64,000 bases of DNA from an uncultured Hoeflea sp. (GCF_947501405.1 NZ_CANMVK010000001.1:1884912-1948911), one strand, 5' to 3'; positions 1-9,101 are shown, counted from the first letter of the stretch. Translations and numbers: made by a program. Notes: generated from the letters alone by a model not told the origin.

Positions 1-1029
1 CTCGGCTTCGGCTCGGTGGTGCTGGGGCATGCCGATGTACGGGTGAACGCCGCAGTGGTCGCGGCGCTGGAACGCGGCGTCAATCCCAGCCTTCTCGACC
101 GCTCCCATCTCGAGCTTGCCGAGCGGATGGTGGAGCTGGTGCCGGCGGCTGATTGCGTAACCTTTCTCAAAACCGGGTCGGACGCAGTCGATGCGGCCGT
201 GCGGCTCGCCCGGGCGGTCACCGGCCGCCAGCGGGTGCTGCATTACGGCTATCACGGCTGGCATGACTGGTGCTCCGCGTCCCCCGGCGTGCCGCCGGCC
301 GGCAAGACCTTGCTGCACAGCCTGCGCTACAATGCGCCCGAGGACGCAGAGGCATTGTTCGCCGCCCATCCCGGAGAGATCGCCTGTGTGGTGATGATGC
401 CTTACGAGATCGAGGCGCCAGCCCCTGGCTATCTCCAGGCAATGCGCGCCATCGCCCACCGCCACGGGGCGCTGTTCATTCTCGACGAGGTCCGCTCCGG
501 TTTCCGCATCGGGCTGGGTGGCGCGCAGACGCATTTTGACGTCACTCCGGATTTGACGGCCTTCGGCAAGGCGATGGCCAATGGCCATGCCATCTCGGCG
601 CTGGCCGGACGCCGCGAGATCATGGCAAGGATCCTCGATCTGGGTCTGACGGTGACTTATTTCCGCTCGCCCGATGCCATGGCGGCAGCGATGGCCACGC
701 TTGAAACACTCGAGCAGGACGACGTACCGGCCCGGCTGGCCTTGCTTGGCGCGAGGTTGATGGCCGGGCTCGATGAGGCGGCGCATCAGACCGGAACGCC
801 GGCCCGCGCGGTGGGACTGCCGGCAACACCGTTCCTGCGCTTCGAGCACGCGCGCGAGGCAGACCGGGACAAGGCGATACGGCTGTTTTGCAACGCCATG
901 CTCAGCCAGGGCCATTTAATGACGCCGGCGCATCACTGGTTCGTCTGCGCTGCAATGCGCGAAGCCGACATCGACCAGACCGTCCAGGCGGCACGGCAGG
1001 CCTTTCAAATGCTGCAACGGATGCTTTAG
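1..1029 (+). CDS. Class III PLP-dependent aminotransferase, 5' end outside window
   Basis: The frame is open to base 1, so the true start lies upstream; about 342 residues are visible. Family marks: GYHGWHD (the region that stacks on the cofactor), DEVRSGFR (its Asp should contact the pyridine nitrogen of PLP) and FGKAMANG, whose Lys should form the Schiff base. The pattern is closest to the glutamate-1-semialdehyde 2,1-aminomutase-like branch. Alphaproteobacteria normally make 5-aminolevulinate with ALA synthase, so a role as HemL is unlikely and an accessory amino-transfer or aminomutase reaction is more plausible. The substrate cannot be told from the sequence. No partner gene is visible because the upstream context is missing. 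Confidence 0.85.
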   Translation, partial: LGFGSVVLGHADVRVNAAVVAALERGVNPSLLDRSHLELAERMVELVPAADCVTFLKTGSDAVDAAVRLARAVTGRQRVLHYGYHGWHDWCSASPGVPPAGKTLLHSLRYNAPEDAEALFAAHPGEIACVVMMPYEIEAPAPGYLQAMRAIAHRHGALFILDEVRSGFRIGLGGAQTHFDVTPDLTAFGKAMANGHAISALAGRREIMARILDLGLTVTYFRSPDAMAAAMATLETLEQDDVPARLALLGARLMAGLDEAAHQTGTPARAVGLPATPFLRFEHAREADRDKAIRLFCNAMLSQGHLMTPAHHWFVCAAMREADIDQTVQAARQAFQMLQRML

Positions 1030-1273
1030 GCGGCGCCGGCGTTATCGTCGGGCGAAGGCCCCGCGTTTAGCCGTGAATTCAAACCGGACAGCTTGACGCG
1101 ACTGGCGCCGGCGGCAATGCCGCATCATCGGAAATCATGCTTTGACATCCGCAGCTTGGCCCTTATCCTTCAACGCACTGTCAGTCATGTGTGTGAAGGG
1201 TGCGAGGCTGGTCCCGGTCGGGGTTTGCATTGCTGCCCGTTTCGGTGCATGACCCGGCTTTTGGAGGCTCCCG

Positions 1274-2548
1274 ATGTTTTCGCTTTATGGCCTGCTTGGA
1301 AAGGCGATCCGCAATGGCCGCCTGACGGTGACCGACGCCAAGGGCGGCGTGCACAAGTTCGGTGGTGAGGCGCCCGGACCCGAGGCGGCGATCCGGTTTA
1401 CCAACCCGTCGGCCGAATGGAAAATCCTGCTGAACCCCGAACTCAACGCCGCCGAGGCCTATATGGATGGCCATCTGGTGGTGGATAATGGATCGATCCA
1501 CGATCTGGTTCGGGTGTTTTACGCCAACAAGCGTCATTTCGACCTCACACCCAGCCAGATCTTCTGGCGCAATCTGTCGCGCAAGATCCGCCGCTTCCAG
1601 CAAAACAATGCGCTGAGCCGGTCGCGCGCCAACGTCAAGGCGCATTACGACATCGGCGAGGACCTCTACCGGCTGTTTCTCGATCGAGACATGCAATATT
1701 CCTGCGCCTATTTCGCCGATGGCTCGGAGACCATCGATCAGGCGCAGACGCTGAAAAAGCGCCACATCGCCGCCAAGCTGCACCTCAAGGATGGCCAGCG
1801 GCTGCTTGATATCGGCTGCGGCTGGGGCGGACTGGGGCTTTATCTCGCACATGTCGCCGACATCGAGGTCGTCGGTGTTACGCTGTCTGAACGGCAACTG
1901 GCCGTGGCGCGCCGCCGCGCCGAAATTCTGGGTGTCAGCGACCGGGTGAAATTCGAGCTGATCGATTACCGCGAAGTAACCGAAACCTTCGACCGGGTGG
2001 TGTCGGTCGGCATGCTCGAACATGTTGGCGCGCCCTTCCTGCCGGCCTATTTTCTCACCGTGCGCGACCGGCTAGCGGCCGACGGGCTGGCAATGATCCA
2101 CTCGATTTCATCGAAAGCACCGCCAGGCGTCACCGGTCCGTTCTTGCGGAAATACATCTTTCCGGGCGGCTATTCGCCGTCGCTGTCGGAAACCGTCGAG
2201 GCAATCGAGCCGACCGGGCTGTGGCTGCTCGATTGCGAGATCCTGCGCTGCCATTATGGCTACACGCTCAGGCACTGGCGCGAGCGCTTTGCGGAAAACC
2301 GCGACAAGGCGGCCGAGATCATGGACGAGCGCTTTTGCCGGATGTGGGAGCTCTATCTGTCGATCGCCGAAGCCGTGTTCCTGCAGGGCTCGAGCCACGT
2401 TTTCCAGCTTCAGCTTGGCCGCGAGCGCGACGTGGTGCCAATCACCCGGACCTATATCGAGGCCGAAGAGAGCCGTATCGCCGAGCGCGAAACCGAGTTT
2501 CTCGAACGCGTGACGGACAGCGCCCATCAGGCGCTGAACGGTGACTGA
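1274..2548 (+). CDS. cfa: Cyclopropane-fatty-acyl-phospholipid synthase
   Basis: S-adenosylmethionine-dependent enzyme that methylenates cis double bonds of membrane phospholipid acyl chains. The 424-residue protein has an N-terminal lipid-binding part (about 1-110) and a Rossmann methyltransferase domain with LLDIGCGWGG at about 177-186. HYDIG (124-128) and YSCAYF (142-147) are family signatures; the Cys of the latter corresponds to the conserved active-site-region Cys. The ATG is preceded by TTGGAGG at a good distance. It stands alone between the aminotransferase and a convergent multicopper oxidase gene. A TTGACA hexamer at 1142-1147 could belong to its promoter, but no convincing -10 follows. 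Such enzymes are usually induced on entry to stationary phase or by acid stress. Confidence 0.95.
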   Translation: MFSLYGLLGKAIRNGRLTVTDAKGGVHKFGGEAPGPEAAIRFTNPSAEWKILLNPELNAAEAYMDGHLVVDNGSIHDLVRVFYANKRHFDLTPSQIFWRNLSRKIRRFQQNNALSRSRANVKAHYDIGEDLYRLFLDRDMQYSCAYFADGSETIDQAQTLKKRHIAAKLHLKDGQRLLDIGCGWGGLGLYLAHVADIEVVGVTLSERQLAVARRRAEILGVSDRVKFELIDYREVTETFDRVVSVGMLEHVGAPFLPAYFLTVRDRLAADGLAMIHSISSKAPPGVTGPFLRKYIFPGGYSPSLSETVEAIEPTGLWLLDCEILRCHYGYTLRHWRERFAENRDKAAEIMDERFCRMWELYLSIAEAVFLQGSSHVFQLQLGRERDVVPITRTYIEAEESRIAERETEFLERVTDSAHQALNGD

Positions 2549-2583
2549 GAGAACACGACGCGGTTTTCCCTGGGGCTAGTCGG

Positions 2584-3984
2584 TCAGGTGACCGTAAACT
2601 GCCCCATCATCCCGGCATCCTCGTGCTCGAGAATGTGGCAATGGAACATGAACGGCTTGTCCCTTGGCGCAGGCTGATCGAAACGGGCGATGATTTCCGC
2701 TTCACCGGGCACGTAGACCGTATCCTTCCAGCCCCTGTTTTCAGGCCGCGGAGTGTTTCCATTCTCACTTACGACCTGGAATCGGACGCCATGCACGTGA
2801 AAAGGATGCGGCAGCATCGTGCTGGTAACGACCCATCGTTCGACCGATCCAAGCGCCACCTCGAAATCAATCCGATCCATATCGAAGGCACGTCCGTTGA
2901 TCCCGAAACGGGCGCCTCCCATCATCATCCCGCCCATGCCCATATCGAGTGAGACCTGTCGTGTGCGCATTTCCCTGCCCGACAGGTCCTCGAGCTCGCC
3001 ATCCAGCACATCCGGAACGCGTGTGATGCGAACCGGCAGCGCGGCATCAGTCGCAAATTCCTGAACCGCGAAAGGCTGCGTTGCACCGCTGATCAGCACC
3101 GGCGCCGCACCATCGGAGAAATCAACCAGGATCTCGATGCGTTCGCCCGGCGAGAGATTGATGGATTGCAGCGCGACCGGGGCGGACAGATAGCCGCTGT
3201 CGGTGGCGACCAGGTGCATGGGGCGCCCATCGTCGAATGCCAGGAGATAGGCCCGCGCGTTTGATCCGTTGAGAAGCCTCAGCCGCACAACGCCCTTCGG
3301 AACCGCAGCCACGGTTCCCGCCTGGCCGTTGACCAGCATCCAATTGCCCAGGAAGCCATGCATGACATCCATCATCGAGGGCTCATAGAGCATCGCCCCG
3401 GAACCGGTGATGCGCCGATCCTGAAGCACCAGCGTCAGATCATCGACACCATAATTGGCAGGCAGTCCGCGCTCGTCGTCGCGCCCGTCGCTGACGTGAA
3501 TCACACCCGCCAGGCCGCTATAGACCTGGGCTGCGGTTCGTTCGTGAATATGGGTGTGATACCAGGCGGTTGTTGGCGGCTGGGCGATGTTCAGGTCCGG
3601 CTTCCAGCTGTTGCCGGAAGCGACCGGCTGATGCGGGCCGCCATCCTGTTCGCCCGGCACCATCAGCCCATGCCAGTGCACGCTGACCGGTTCATTCAAT
3701 TCATTGTCGACCCGAGCCTCGACTTCCCCGTTTTTCATTATCACGGTCGGTCCGAGATAACCCTGATTGAAACCGGTGGTGGGAGTGGCGGGACCATCAA
3801 ACACTTTCAAGCTGCCGGTTTTCGCCGTCAGCGACAATCTGCCGGTCGTTTGGGTATCGAGCAGCGGCGGTATTTGCAGGCGGGGCTTGGACTGCGCCCG
3901 CGCCGGTTTTGTCGCGAAACTGAACCCTGCTCCATAGCCTGCCGCGGCCATGGCGCTGGCAGCGAGAAATTGCCGTCTTTTCAT
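2584..3984 (-). CDS. Tat-exported multicopper oxidase (CueO/FtsP-like)
   Basis: Periplasmic three-domain cupredoxin oxidase of 466 residues. It begins with a twin-arginine signal (KRRQFLAAS, then a hydrophobic stretch ending near ARA at 28-30). All four copper motifs are present: HWH (103-105), HTH (143-145), HPFHVHG (about 390-400) and HCHILEHEDAGMM from 448, giving Cys449, His454 and Met459 or Met460 as type 1 ligands. A Met-rich stretch (GMGGMMMGG) lies before the third domain and resembles the substrate segment of cuprous oxidases, so Cu(I) oxidation is a reasonable guess. AGGAGA precedes the ATG. It lies 129 bases downstream of the molybdopterin oxidoreductase gene on the same strand. 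Laccase-like activity on phenols is the alternative. Confidence 0.9.
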   Translation of the reverse strand: MKRRQFLAASAMAAAGYGAGFSFATKPARAQSKPRLQIPPLLDTQTTGRLSLTAKTGSLKVFDGPATPTTGFNQGYLGPTVIMKNGEVEARVDNELNEPVSVHWHGLMVPGEQDGGPHQPVASGNSWKPDLNIAQPPTTAWYHTHIHERTAAQVYSGLAGVIHVSDGRDDERGLPANYGVDDLTLVLQDRRITGSGAMLYEPSMMDVMHGFLGNWMLVNGQAGTVAAVPKGVVRLRLLNGSNARAYLLAFDDGRPMHLVATDSGYLSAPVALQSINLSPGERIEILVDFSDGAAPVLISGATQPFAVQEFATDAALPVRITRVPDVLDGELEDLSGREMRTRQVSLDMGMGGMMMGGARFGINGRAFDMDRIDFEVALGSVERWVVTSTMLPHPFHVHGVRFQVVSENGNTPRPENRGWKDTVYVPGEAEIIARFDQPAPRDKPFMFHCHILEHEDAGMMGQFTVT

Positions 3985-4113
3985 GCTGGGTCTCCTGAAT
4001 GAACTGCATCACTGGAATTGGTCGATGATGGCAAAATCAAGGGTATGGCGGATTGGCGCCATGATCCCGATCATGTTCACGCAGATGTGAGCAGATAGCC
4101 GCAATTGGGCCGG

Positions 4114-6246
4114 TCACTCCGGCCGGACCCAGACCTTGATGTCGTGAAACGCCGCGCCGCCATAGGGGGCGCAGGAATCGGCCCCGGTGAGCAGGTTGAT
4201 CCCCTCCCCGCCTTCGAAGGCCGAATTGGGCCACAGCCCCTGATGGATGACCACGCCCCGGCGCTGGCCCGCATCGAGCCGGGCGTGCATGGCCAGGTCG
4301 CCGCGGTGGTTGCCGAGCCGCACCCGGTCACCTCCGGCGATGCCAAGCTCTTCAGCGTCGTCGGGATGGATCAGCAATTCGGGCCGGACTTCCTTGGTTT
4401 TCGACGATGGCGTTTCGGCAAAGCTCGAATTCAGGAACGATCGCGCCGGCGACGTGGTCAGACGGAAGGGATGCTCGGCGTCTGCGCTTTCGATGAGCTC
4501 GACATGGTCGGGAAACTCCGGCAGCGCCTCGACCGGCCCCTGCGGGCCCATGCGCTTGGGCGGCTTGTTGGCGGCCGGCGTGGTGGTCCAGTCCGGACGG
4601 AATCGGAACTTGCCGTCGCGATGTCCAAAGCCGCCCAGAAAATGCGCCGTGTCGAAATCGGGCTGCAGATCCACCCATTTGTCGGCCTTGAAACTGTCGA
4701 AATCGCCCAGCCCGCGCTTTTGGAGCATGTGATCGATGTGCTGGCGCGGCGTCATACCGAAGCCGTCGCGATCGCTCACGCCGAGGCGGGTGCCCAGCGC
4801 TTCGATCACGTCGTGGTTCTGCCAGGGGCCTTCGGGCGCATCGACCAGCTTGGGGCCGAGAATGATGTGCTGATGGCCGCCGCCGCGGTAGATGTCGTCA
4901 TGCTCGAGGAACATGGTGGCCGGCAGCACCACATCGGCCAGGTGAGCGGTGTCGGTCATGAATTGCTCATGGACCGCAAGGAAAAGATCCTCGCGCCTGA
5001 ACCCTTCAACCACCTTGCGCTGTTCGGGCGCGACATTGGCGGGATTGGTGTTCTGGATCAGCATGGCGGTGACCGGTGGACCGCCGTTAAGCGCCTCGGC
5101 CTCGCCCGTCAGCACCCGGCCGATCCGGGATTGATCGAGCCAGCGGCGGCCGGGATCGAAATATTTCCGGCCCTCAAGCAGCGTCTTGTCGAGACGGAAG
5201 ATATCGGAATTGGAGTGAAACGCGCCGCCGCCTTCATGCTGAAACGCGCCGGTGACCACCGCGAGAGAGAGAGCGGCATGCATGTTGACCGCGCCGTTGC
5301 GCTGGCGGCTAAAGCCATAGCCAAGCCGGAAATAGCTGCGCCTGGTCTCGCCGATCAATCGGGCCAGAGCCTCGATTTCGGAAGCCGGCACGCCGGAGAT
5401 GGCTTCGGCCCACTCTGGCGTGCGGTCTTGCAAATGTGATTCAAGACCTGCCGGGTCATCGCTGAATTTGTTGAGATATTGCCGATCGGCCAGGCCATCG
5501 CGAAACAGCACATGCATCAACGCGCAAGCCAGTGCGCCGTCGGTGCCGGGCTTGAGCACGACTTTGACATCGGCCTGTTTCATGGTGGGACTGTCATACA
5601 CGTCGATCACAACAATCCTGGCGCCGCGTTCCTTGCGGGCGCGAATCGCGTGAGTCATGACATTGATCTGGGTGGAGACCGGATTGGTGCCCCAGATCAC
5701 TACACAATCGGACTTGGCCATCTCGCGCGGGTCCGGGCCGCGCAAGGCGCCTGCGCCCATGGCGAACCCGGTCCAGGCCAGATTGGTGCAGAAACTGTCG
5801 AACTGGTTTGAGTAGCCCTTGGCGTGGCGCAGGCGGTGGATACCGTCGCGCTGCACCAGCCCCATGGTGCCCGCATACTGGTTGAGCCACACAGTTTCCG
5901 GGCCGAACTCGGCTTCGGCCTTGAGGAATTTCTCGGCGATCAGATCAAGTGCGGCCTCGAAGCTTGCTTCCTTCCAGCGGCCCTCGCCTTTGCCGCCGGC
6001 GCGAACCAGCGGCTTGAGCAAACGGTCGGGATGATGGATGCGCTCGGCATAGCGCGCCACCTTGGCGCAGATCACGCCCGCGGTGTAGCTGTTGGCCGCA
6101 TCGCCGCGCACCCGGCCGATGCGGTTGTGCGACAGAAGCTCGACTTCCAGCGCGCAGGTGGAAGGACAATCATGCGGACAGGCCGAATGACCGATTACCG
6201 CTTGCACGGCGGAGGGGTCTGAATTCAGGGGGCTCGCGTCGTTCAT
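4114..6246 (-). CDS. Molybdopterin oxidoreductase with N-terminal 4Fe-4S site
   Basis: Large catalytic subunit of the DMSO-reductase/formate-dehydrogenase superfamily, 710 residues from the chosen start. The first ATG (6282) adds a 12-residue tail; the second (6246) has AGGGA just upstream and is preferred. A 4Fe-4S motif is visible: Cys23, Cys27, Cys31 and Cys60. Then come a bis-MGD binding fold (VVIWGTNPVSTQ, RIVVIDVYDSP) and a C-terminal dinucleotide-binding domain (LGIAGGDRVRLGNHRG). No Tat or Sec signal is seen, so it should be cytoplasmic. There is no adjacent electron-transfer subunit, so substrate and partner are unknown. MoaD and MoaE, needed for its cofactor, are encoded at 17.3-18.1 kb. 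It is divergent from rlmJ. Confidence 0.88.
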   Translation of the reverse strand: MNDASPLNSDPSAVQAVIGHSACPHDCPSTCALEVELLSHNRIGRVRGDAANSYTAGVICAKVARYAERIHHPDRLLKPLVRAGGKGEGRWKEASFEAALDLIAEKFLKAEAEFGPETVWLNQYAGTMGLVQRDGIHRLRHAKGYSNQFDSFCTNLAWTGFAMGAGALRGPDPREMAKSDCVVIWGTNPVSTQINVMTHAIRARKERGARIVVIDVYDSPTMKQADVKVVLKPGTDGALACALMHVLFRDGLADRQYLNKFSDDPAGLESHLQDRTPEWAEAISGVPASEIEALARLIGETRRSYFRLGYGFSRQRNGAVNMHAALSLAVVTGAFQHEGGGAFHSNSDIFRLDKTLLEGRKYFDPGRRWLDQSRIGRVLTGEAEALNGGPPVTAMLIQNTNPANVAPEQRKVVEGFRREDLFLAVHEQFMTDTAHLADVVLPATMFLEHDDIYRGGGHQHIILGPKLVDAPEGPWQNHDVIEALGTRLGVSDRDGFGMTPRQHIDHMLQKRGLGDFDSFKADKWVDLQPDFDTAHFLGGFGHRDGKFRFRPDWTTTPAANKPPKRMGPQGPVEALPEFPDHVELIESADAEHPFRLTTSPARSFLNSSFAETPSSKTKEVRPELLIHPDDAEELGIAGGDRVRLGNHRGDLAMHARLDAGQRRGVVIHQGLWPNSAFEGGEGINLLTGADSCAPYGGAAFHDIKVWVRPE

Positions 6247-6331
6247 GCTTTCCCTATAAGGGAAACGCGGCGGTGGCGCCACGGTGCCGCGCGTCCGATC
6301 ACATCAATTCAGGAACAGATCACGCCAAACG

Positions 6332-7189
6332 ATGAATTACCGGCACAGCTACCATGCGGGAAATTTCGCCGACGTGCTCAAGCACGCCGTGCTGGCGGCT
6401 GTTCTTGACTATCTCAAACGCAAGGATCCCGGGTTTCGCATCATCGACACCCATGCGGGCATCGGCATCTATGATCTGTCATCTATAGAGGCGCAGAAAA
6501 CCGGCGAATGGCGCGACGGCGTCGGCCGCGTGATGGATGCCGATCTGTCCGAACCATTGGCGGCCTTTCTGTCACCCTGGCTTCAGGCGGTACGCGCGCT
6601 CAATCCGCAAGCCGAGGCAGCGTTGCAGCTCTATCCCGGATCGCCAAAGCTTGCCCGGATGCTGATGCGCAAGCAGGACCGGCTGTCGGCGATCGAGTTG
6701 CACCCCGCCGACGCTGAGATGCTCAAATCGGTGTTTGAGGGGGACTACCAGGTCCGGGTGACCGAGCTGGACGGCTGGCTGGCGCTGGGTGCGCATCTGC
6801 CGCCCAAGGAACGGCGCGGCCTGGTGCTGATCGATCCGCCATTTGAGCAGAAGGGCGAGTTCGACCGCATGGTCGACGGGCTGGCGCGGGCGACGCGGCG
6901 GTTTGCCACCGGAACCTATATGCTGTGGCATCCGATCAAGGCCGACAGCCCGCTTGAAGCTTTCGACGCCAAGCTTGCGGCGCTGGGCCGGCCGCGCACG
7001 CTCACCGTGCGGCTGCTGGTGCGCGATAACAAATCCACGCCGGGCCTCAACGGATCGGGACTGGTGATCGTCAATCCGCCATTCACACTGGAAGCAGAGC
7101 TTTCCGCGGTACTGCCGGAACTCGCCGCCCTGCTCGCCCAGGGGCCGGGTGCATCCGCGGAAACTCGAATGCTGGTTGGCGAAAACTGA
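6332..7189 (+). CDS. rlmJ: 23S rRNA (adenine2030-N6)-methyltransferase
   Basis: Methylates A2030 of 23S rRNA using S-adenosylmethionine. The protein starts MNYRHSYHAGNFADVLKH, the highly conserved N-terminus of RlmJ, which fixes the start at 6332 rather than at an in-frame ATG at 6284. A SAM-binding segment follows (IIDTHAGIGIYDL, 37-49), and the N6-adenine methyltransferase catalytic tetrad DPPF is at 168-171. The length, 285 residues, is normal for the family. It is divergent from the molybdopterin oxidoreductase and convergent with the Crp/Fnr gene, so it is probably a single transcript. Confidence 0.93.
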   Translation: MNYRHSYHAGNFADVLKHAVLAAVLDYLKRKDPGFRIIDTHAGIGIYDLSSIEAQKTGEWRDGVGRVMDADLSEPLAAFLSPWLQAVRALNPQAEAALQLYPGSPKLARMLMRKQDRLSAIELHPADAEMLKSVFEGDYQVRVTELDGWLALGAHLPPKERRGLVLIDPPFEQKGEFDRMVDGLARATRRFATGTYMLWHPIKADSPLEAFDAKLAALGRPRTLTVRLLVRDNKSTPGLNGSGLVIVNPPFTLEAELSAVLPELAALLAQGPGASAETRMLVGEN

Positions 7190-7230
7190 GACACCGGCGT
7201 TCCGCAGCGCCTTGACGGACCTTGAGAGCC

Positions 7231-7803
7231 TCAGCTCTGCGGCAATGCGTAGGCGCCGCGTCCGGTCTTGATCAAGCGGCCCTTGCGGACAAGCACTGCA
7301 AGCGCCCGGTAGACCGCCTCATGGGTCAGTCCGATCTGTGCAGCCAATGTCTTGATGTCACTGGTCAGGAACCCGTCAGCCATGGCCGCGAACACCCGGG
7401 ACTCGGCGTCGCGGATGGCGAGGATTTCCAGCCGCCGCCGATAATCCTGGATTTGGCCCGCAAAGCGCGCGGATATCGCCAGGGCGAATTCGGGATCGAT
7501 TCGCATGAGCTTCAGGACTGCGGGCTTTTCGATCCGGATTACACGGGCGTCTGCTGTGGCAATGGCGTCACAATGATAGCGCGGTGAAAACAGCGCCGCC
7601 TCGGCGAAACTCTCGCCCGGACCGGCGCGGTGAATGACGATCTCGTCGCCTTGACGGGTGTAACGGAGAAGCTTGAAGCCGCCTGATTGCACCAGAAAAA
7701 TCGCCTTCCCCGGATCATCGCGGCGAAACAGCGCCGCGCCCTCGGCTATCAAGGCGGTTGTGATGGCGGAGACCGGCAGACTTTGGAACGGTTCGGGCAG
7801 CAT
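7231..7803 (-). CDS. Crp/Fnr-family transcriptional regulator
   Basis: Regulator of 190 residues with an N-terminal cyclic-nucleotide-binding-like barrel (about 15-120; GKAIFLVQSGGFKLLRYTRQGDEIVIHRAGPGE is its core seen in two pieces, GKAIFLVQSGG and GESFAEAALF) and a C-terminal winged helix (KTLAAQIGLTHEAVYRALAVLVRKG, the recognition helix around THEAVYRAL). There is no N-terminal cysteine cluster, so it is not an oxygen-sensing FNR with an Fe-S centre. It is divergent from the gene at 7894. A perfect dyad ATATGATTGAAATCATAT lies 10 bases upstream of its start and probably serves as its own operator. The effector is unknown. Confidence 0.88.
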   Translation of the reverse strand: MLPEPFQSLPVSAITTALIAEGAALFRRDDPGKAIFLVQSGGFKLLRYTRQGDEIVIHRAGPGESFAEAALFSPRYHCDAIATADARVIRIEKPAVLKLMRIDPEFALAISARFAGQIQDYRRRLEILAIRDAESRVFAAMADGFLTSDIKTLAAQIGLTHEAVYRALAVLVRKGRLIKTGRGAYALPQS

Positions 7804-7812
7804 GGGTCATCA

Positions 7813-7830
7813 ATATGATTGAAATCATAT
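7813..7830. promoter_or_regulatory. Palindromic Crp/Fnr-type operator candidate
   Basis: ATATGATTGAAATCATAT is a perfect 8-2-8 dyad and contains TGAT-N4-ATCA, the half-site layout of Crp/Fnr operators. It lies in the 90-base divergent gap between the regulator (start 7803) and the gene at 7894, so one dimer could control both. Being so close to the regulator's start codon, it would block that promoter; autorepression is inferred. Confidence 0.6.
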
Positions 7831-7893
7831 GTGCACAAGCCTCTCGCCGCCACTGTCCCGTAAAGCCTCTGTTCGTTCAAACAGGAGACACGC

Positions 7894-8517
7894 ATGACCC
7901 TTCGACGCTTTCTTGGCAAGCCAATGCACTTGATAACCGGTAGCCTTGCGCTCATCGCCGCCATTGCCACCGGCCTCCTTCTGTTTGGCGGCGGGCTCGG
8001 TTCCGGCGGGGCGTCAACCGGACCGGTGGCGCACGGATCCCATTCCGCGGAAGCCATGACCGCGCATGACGTTCCGAAGGAGGCCGGTCAATCGGCCTTT
8101 GCGGCAGTTGCCGAGATCGTCGCCATGCTTGAAGCGGATCCGCAGACGAACTGGTCTCGGGTTGATATCACAGCGCTTCGCGAGCATTTGGTGGACATGG
8201 ATCGACTGATGCTCGGGGCCAAGGCTACGGCCTCGTTTAACAACCGCACGGCAGTGCTTTCGATCCGCGGCGAAGGGCCTGTGCTCCGCGCAATTCATAC
8301 AATGGTGCCCGCTCATGCGCTGGAACTGAGTAAAATTGATGGTTGGGATAGCTCAACCACAACCACGGAAGACGGCGCAACGCTGCGAATAACCGTGGCA
8401 CACGCCGGAGAGCTTGCAAAAATCAAGGCCCTTGGCTTTTTTGGCGTCATGGCGCTTGGCGCGCATCACCAACCGCATCATCTGGCGATGGCCAGGGGCG
8501 ACATGGGCGCTCATTGA
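7894..8517 (+). CDS. Exported or membrane-anchored His-rich protein, unknown function
   Basis: I do not recognise a named family. The 207-residue product has a basic N-terminus and one hydrophobic segment (about 12-35, LITGSLALIAAIATGLLLFGG), so it is membrane-anchored or exported. A short His/Ser stretch follows (HGSHSAEAMTAHD), then an ALREHLVDMD helix, and the C-terminus is His-rich (GAHHQPHHLAMARGDMGAH). Histidines at both ends of the exported domain suggest metal binding, but this is inference. CAGGAGA precedes the ATG. It is divergent from the Crp/Fnr gene across a palindrome and is its most likely target. Confidence 0.7.
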   Translation: MTLRRFLGKPMHLITGSLALIAAIATGLLLFGGGLGSGGASTGPVAHGSHSAEAMTAHDVPKEAGQSAFAAVAEIVAMLEADPQTNWSRVDITALREHLVDMDRLMLGAKATASFNNRTAVLSIRGEGPVLRAIHTMVPAHALELSKIDGWDSSTTTTEDGATLRITVAHAGELAKIKALGFFGVMALGAHHQPHHLAMARGDMGAH

Positions 8518-8682
8518 CGTAATTTGCGGCAAGCCGGCGCAGAAGAGTCGCCGGTTGAGGACCGGACGAACAGCATTACGCCATTGAGGCACCAACGACA
8601 TGGGACTTTGCACCCGCAACGGCCTTGCCCAATGCCATGGCCTCGCCCTATACCGGGACTCATCCTGTATGGAGGACCGCTG

Positions 8683-9093
8683 ATGACCATGAAAAGCCTG
8701 ATACTTGCGCTGGGCATTGCGATGCTGGGCTTTACCGCGCCGGCCTCCGCCTTCAGTGGCGGCAATTTTCCCGCCTGCGACGCACCGCAGGTGCTGAGCT
8801 ATATCCAGAAGCGATTCGAATGGACCGACCGGATGCTGCTCAAGCGCGGGCTGGCGATCGAGACCATCGAGCACGCCCACCGCAACCGCAGCCGTTATGG
8901 CGATCAGTACTGGTCGATCCCCAGGCTTTACTGCCACGGAACGGCGCGCATGAATGACGGTCACAAGCGCCAGATCTGGTGGCTGATCGAGGGTGGTCAG
9001 GGCTTTGCGGGCCTGCGCGACAATCTCGAATTCTGCATCTCCGGCCTCGATCCGCTCAAGGTGCACGGCGCCTGGTGCCGGTCGGTCCGCTGA
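8683..9093 (+). CDS. Small secreted protein, unknown function
   Basis: The product has 136 residues with a clear Sec signal peptide (MKSLILALGIAMLGFTAPASA, cleavage after about residue 22). The mature part has four cysteines, near DAPQ, in RLYCHG, in EFCISG and in AWCRS, which could form two disulfides. The start is set by GGAGGA six bases upstream of ATG 8683; an in-frame start at 8524 would bury the signal. It ends nine bases before the RNase T2 lipoprotein gene, so the two are probably co-transcribed and both act outside the cytoplasm. No enzymatic motif was recognised. Confidence 0.8.
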   Translation: MTMKSLILALGIAMLGFTAPASAFSGGNFPACDAPQVLSYIQKRFEWTDRMLLKRGLAIETIEHAHRNRSRYGDQYWSIPRLYCHGTARMNDGHKRQIWWLIEGGQGFAGLRDNLEFCISGLDPLKVHGAWCRSVR

Positions 9094-9101
9094 TCGCCAT
9101 C

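Noticed and set aside
1142..1168. cfa promoter with TTGACA
   Set aside because: Only the -35 is convincing; the nearest -10-like hexamer (TTATCC) is 15 bases away, so it was not listed as a feature.
1181..2023. Minus-strand open frame of 280 codons
   Set aside because: Antisense to cfa, whose motifs are unambiguous.
4105..5439. Long plus-strand open frame of 444 codons
   Set aside because: It lies wholly antisense to the molybdopterin oxidoreductase, which has recognisable motifs throughout; the antisense product resembles no family.
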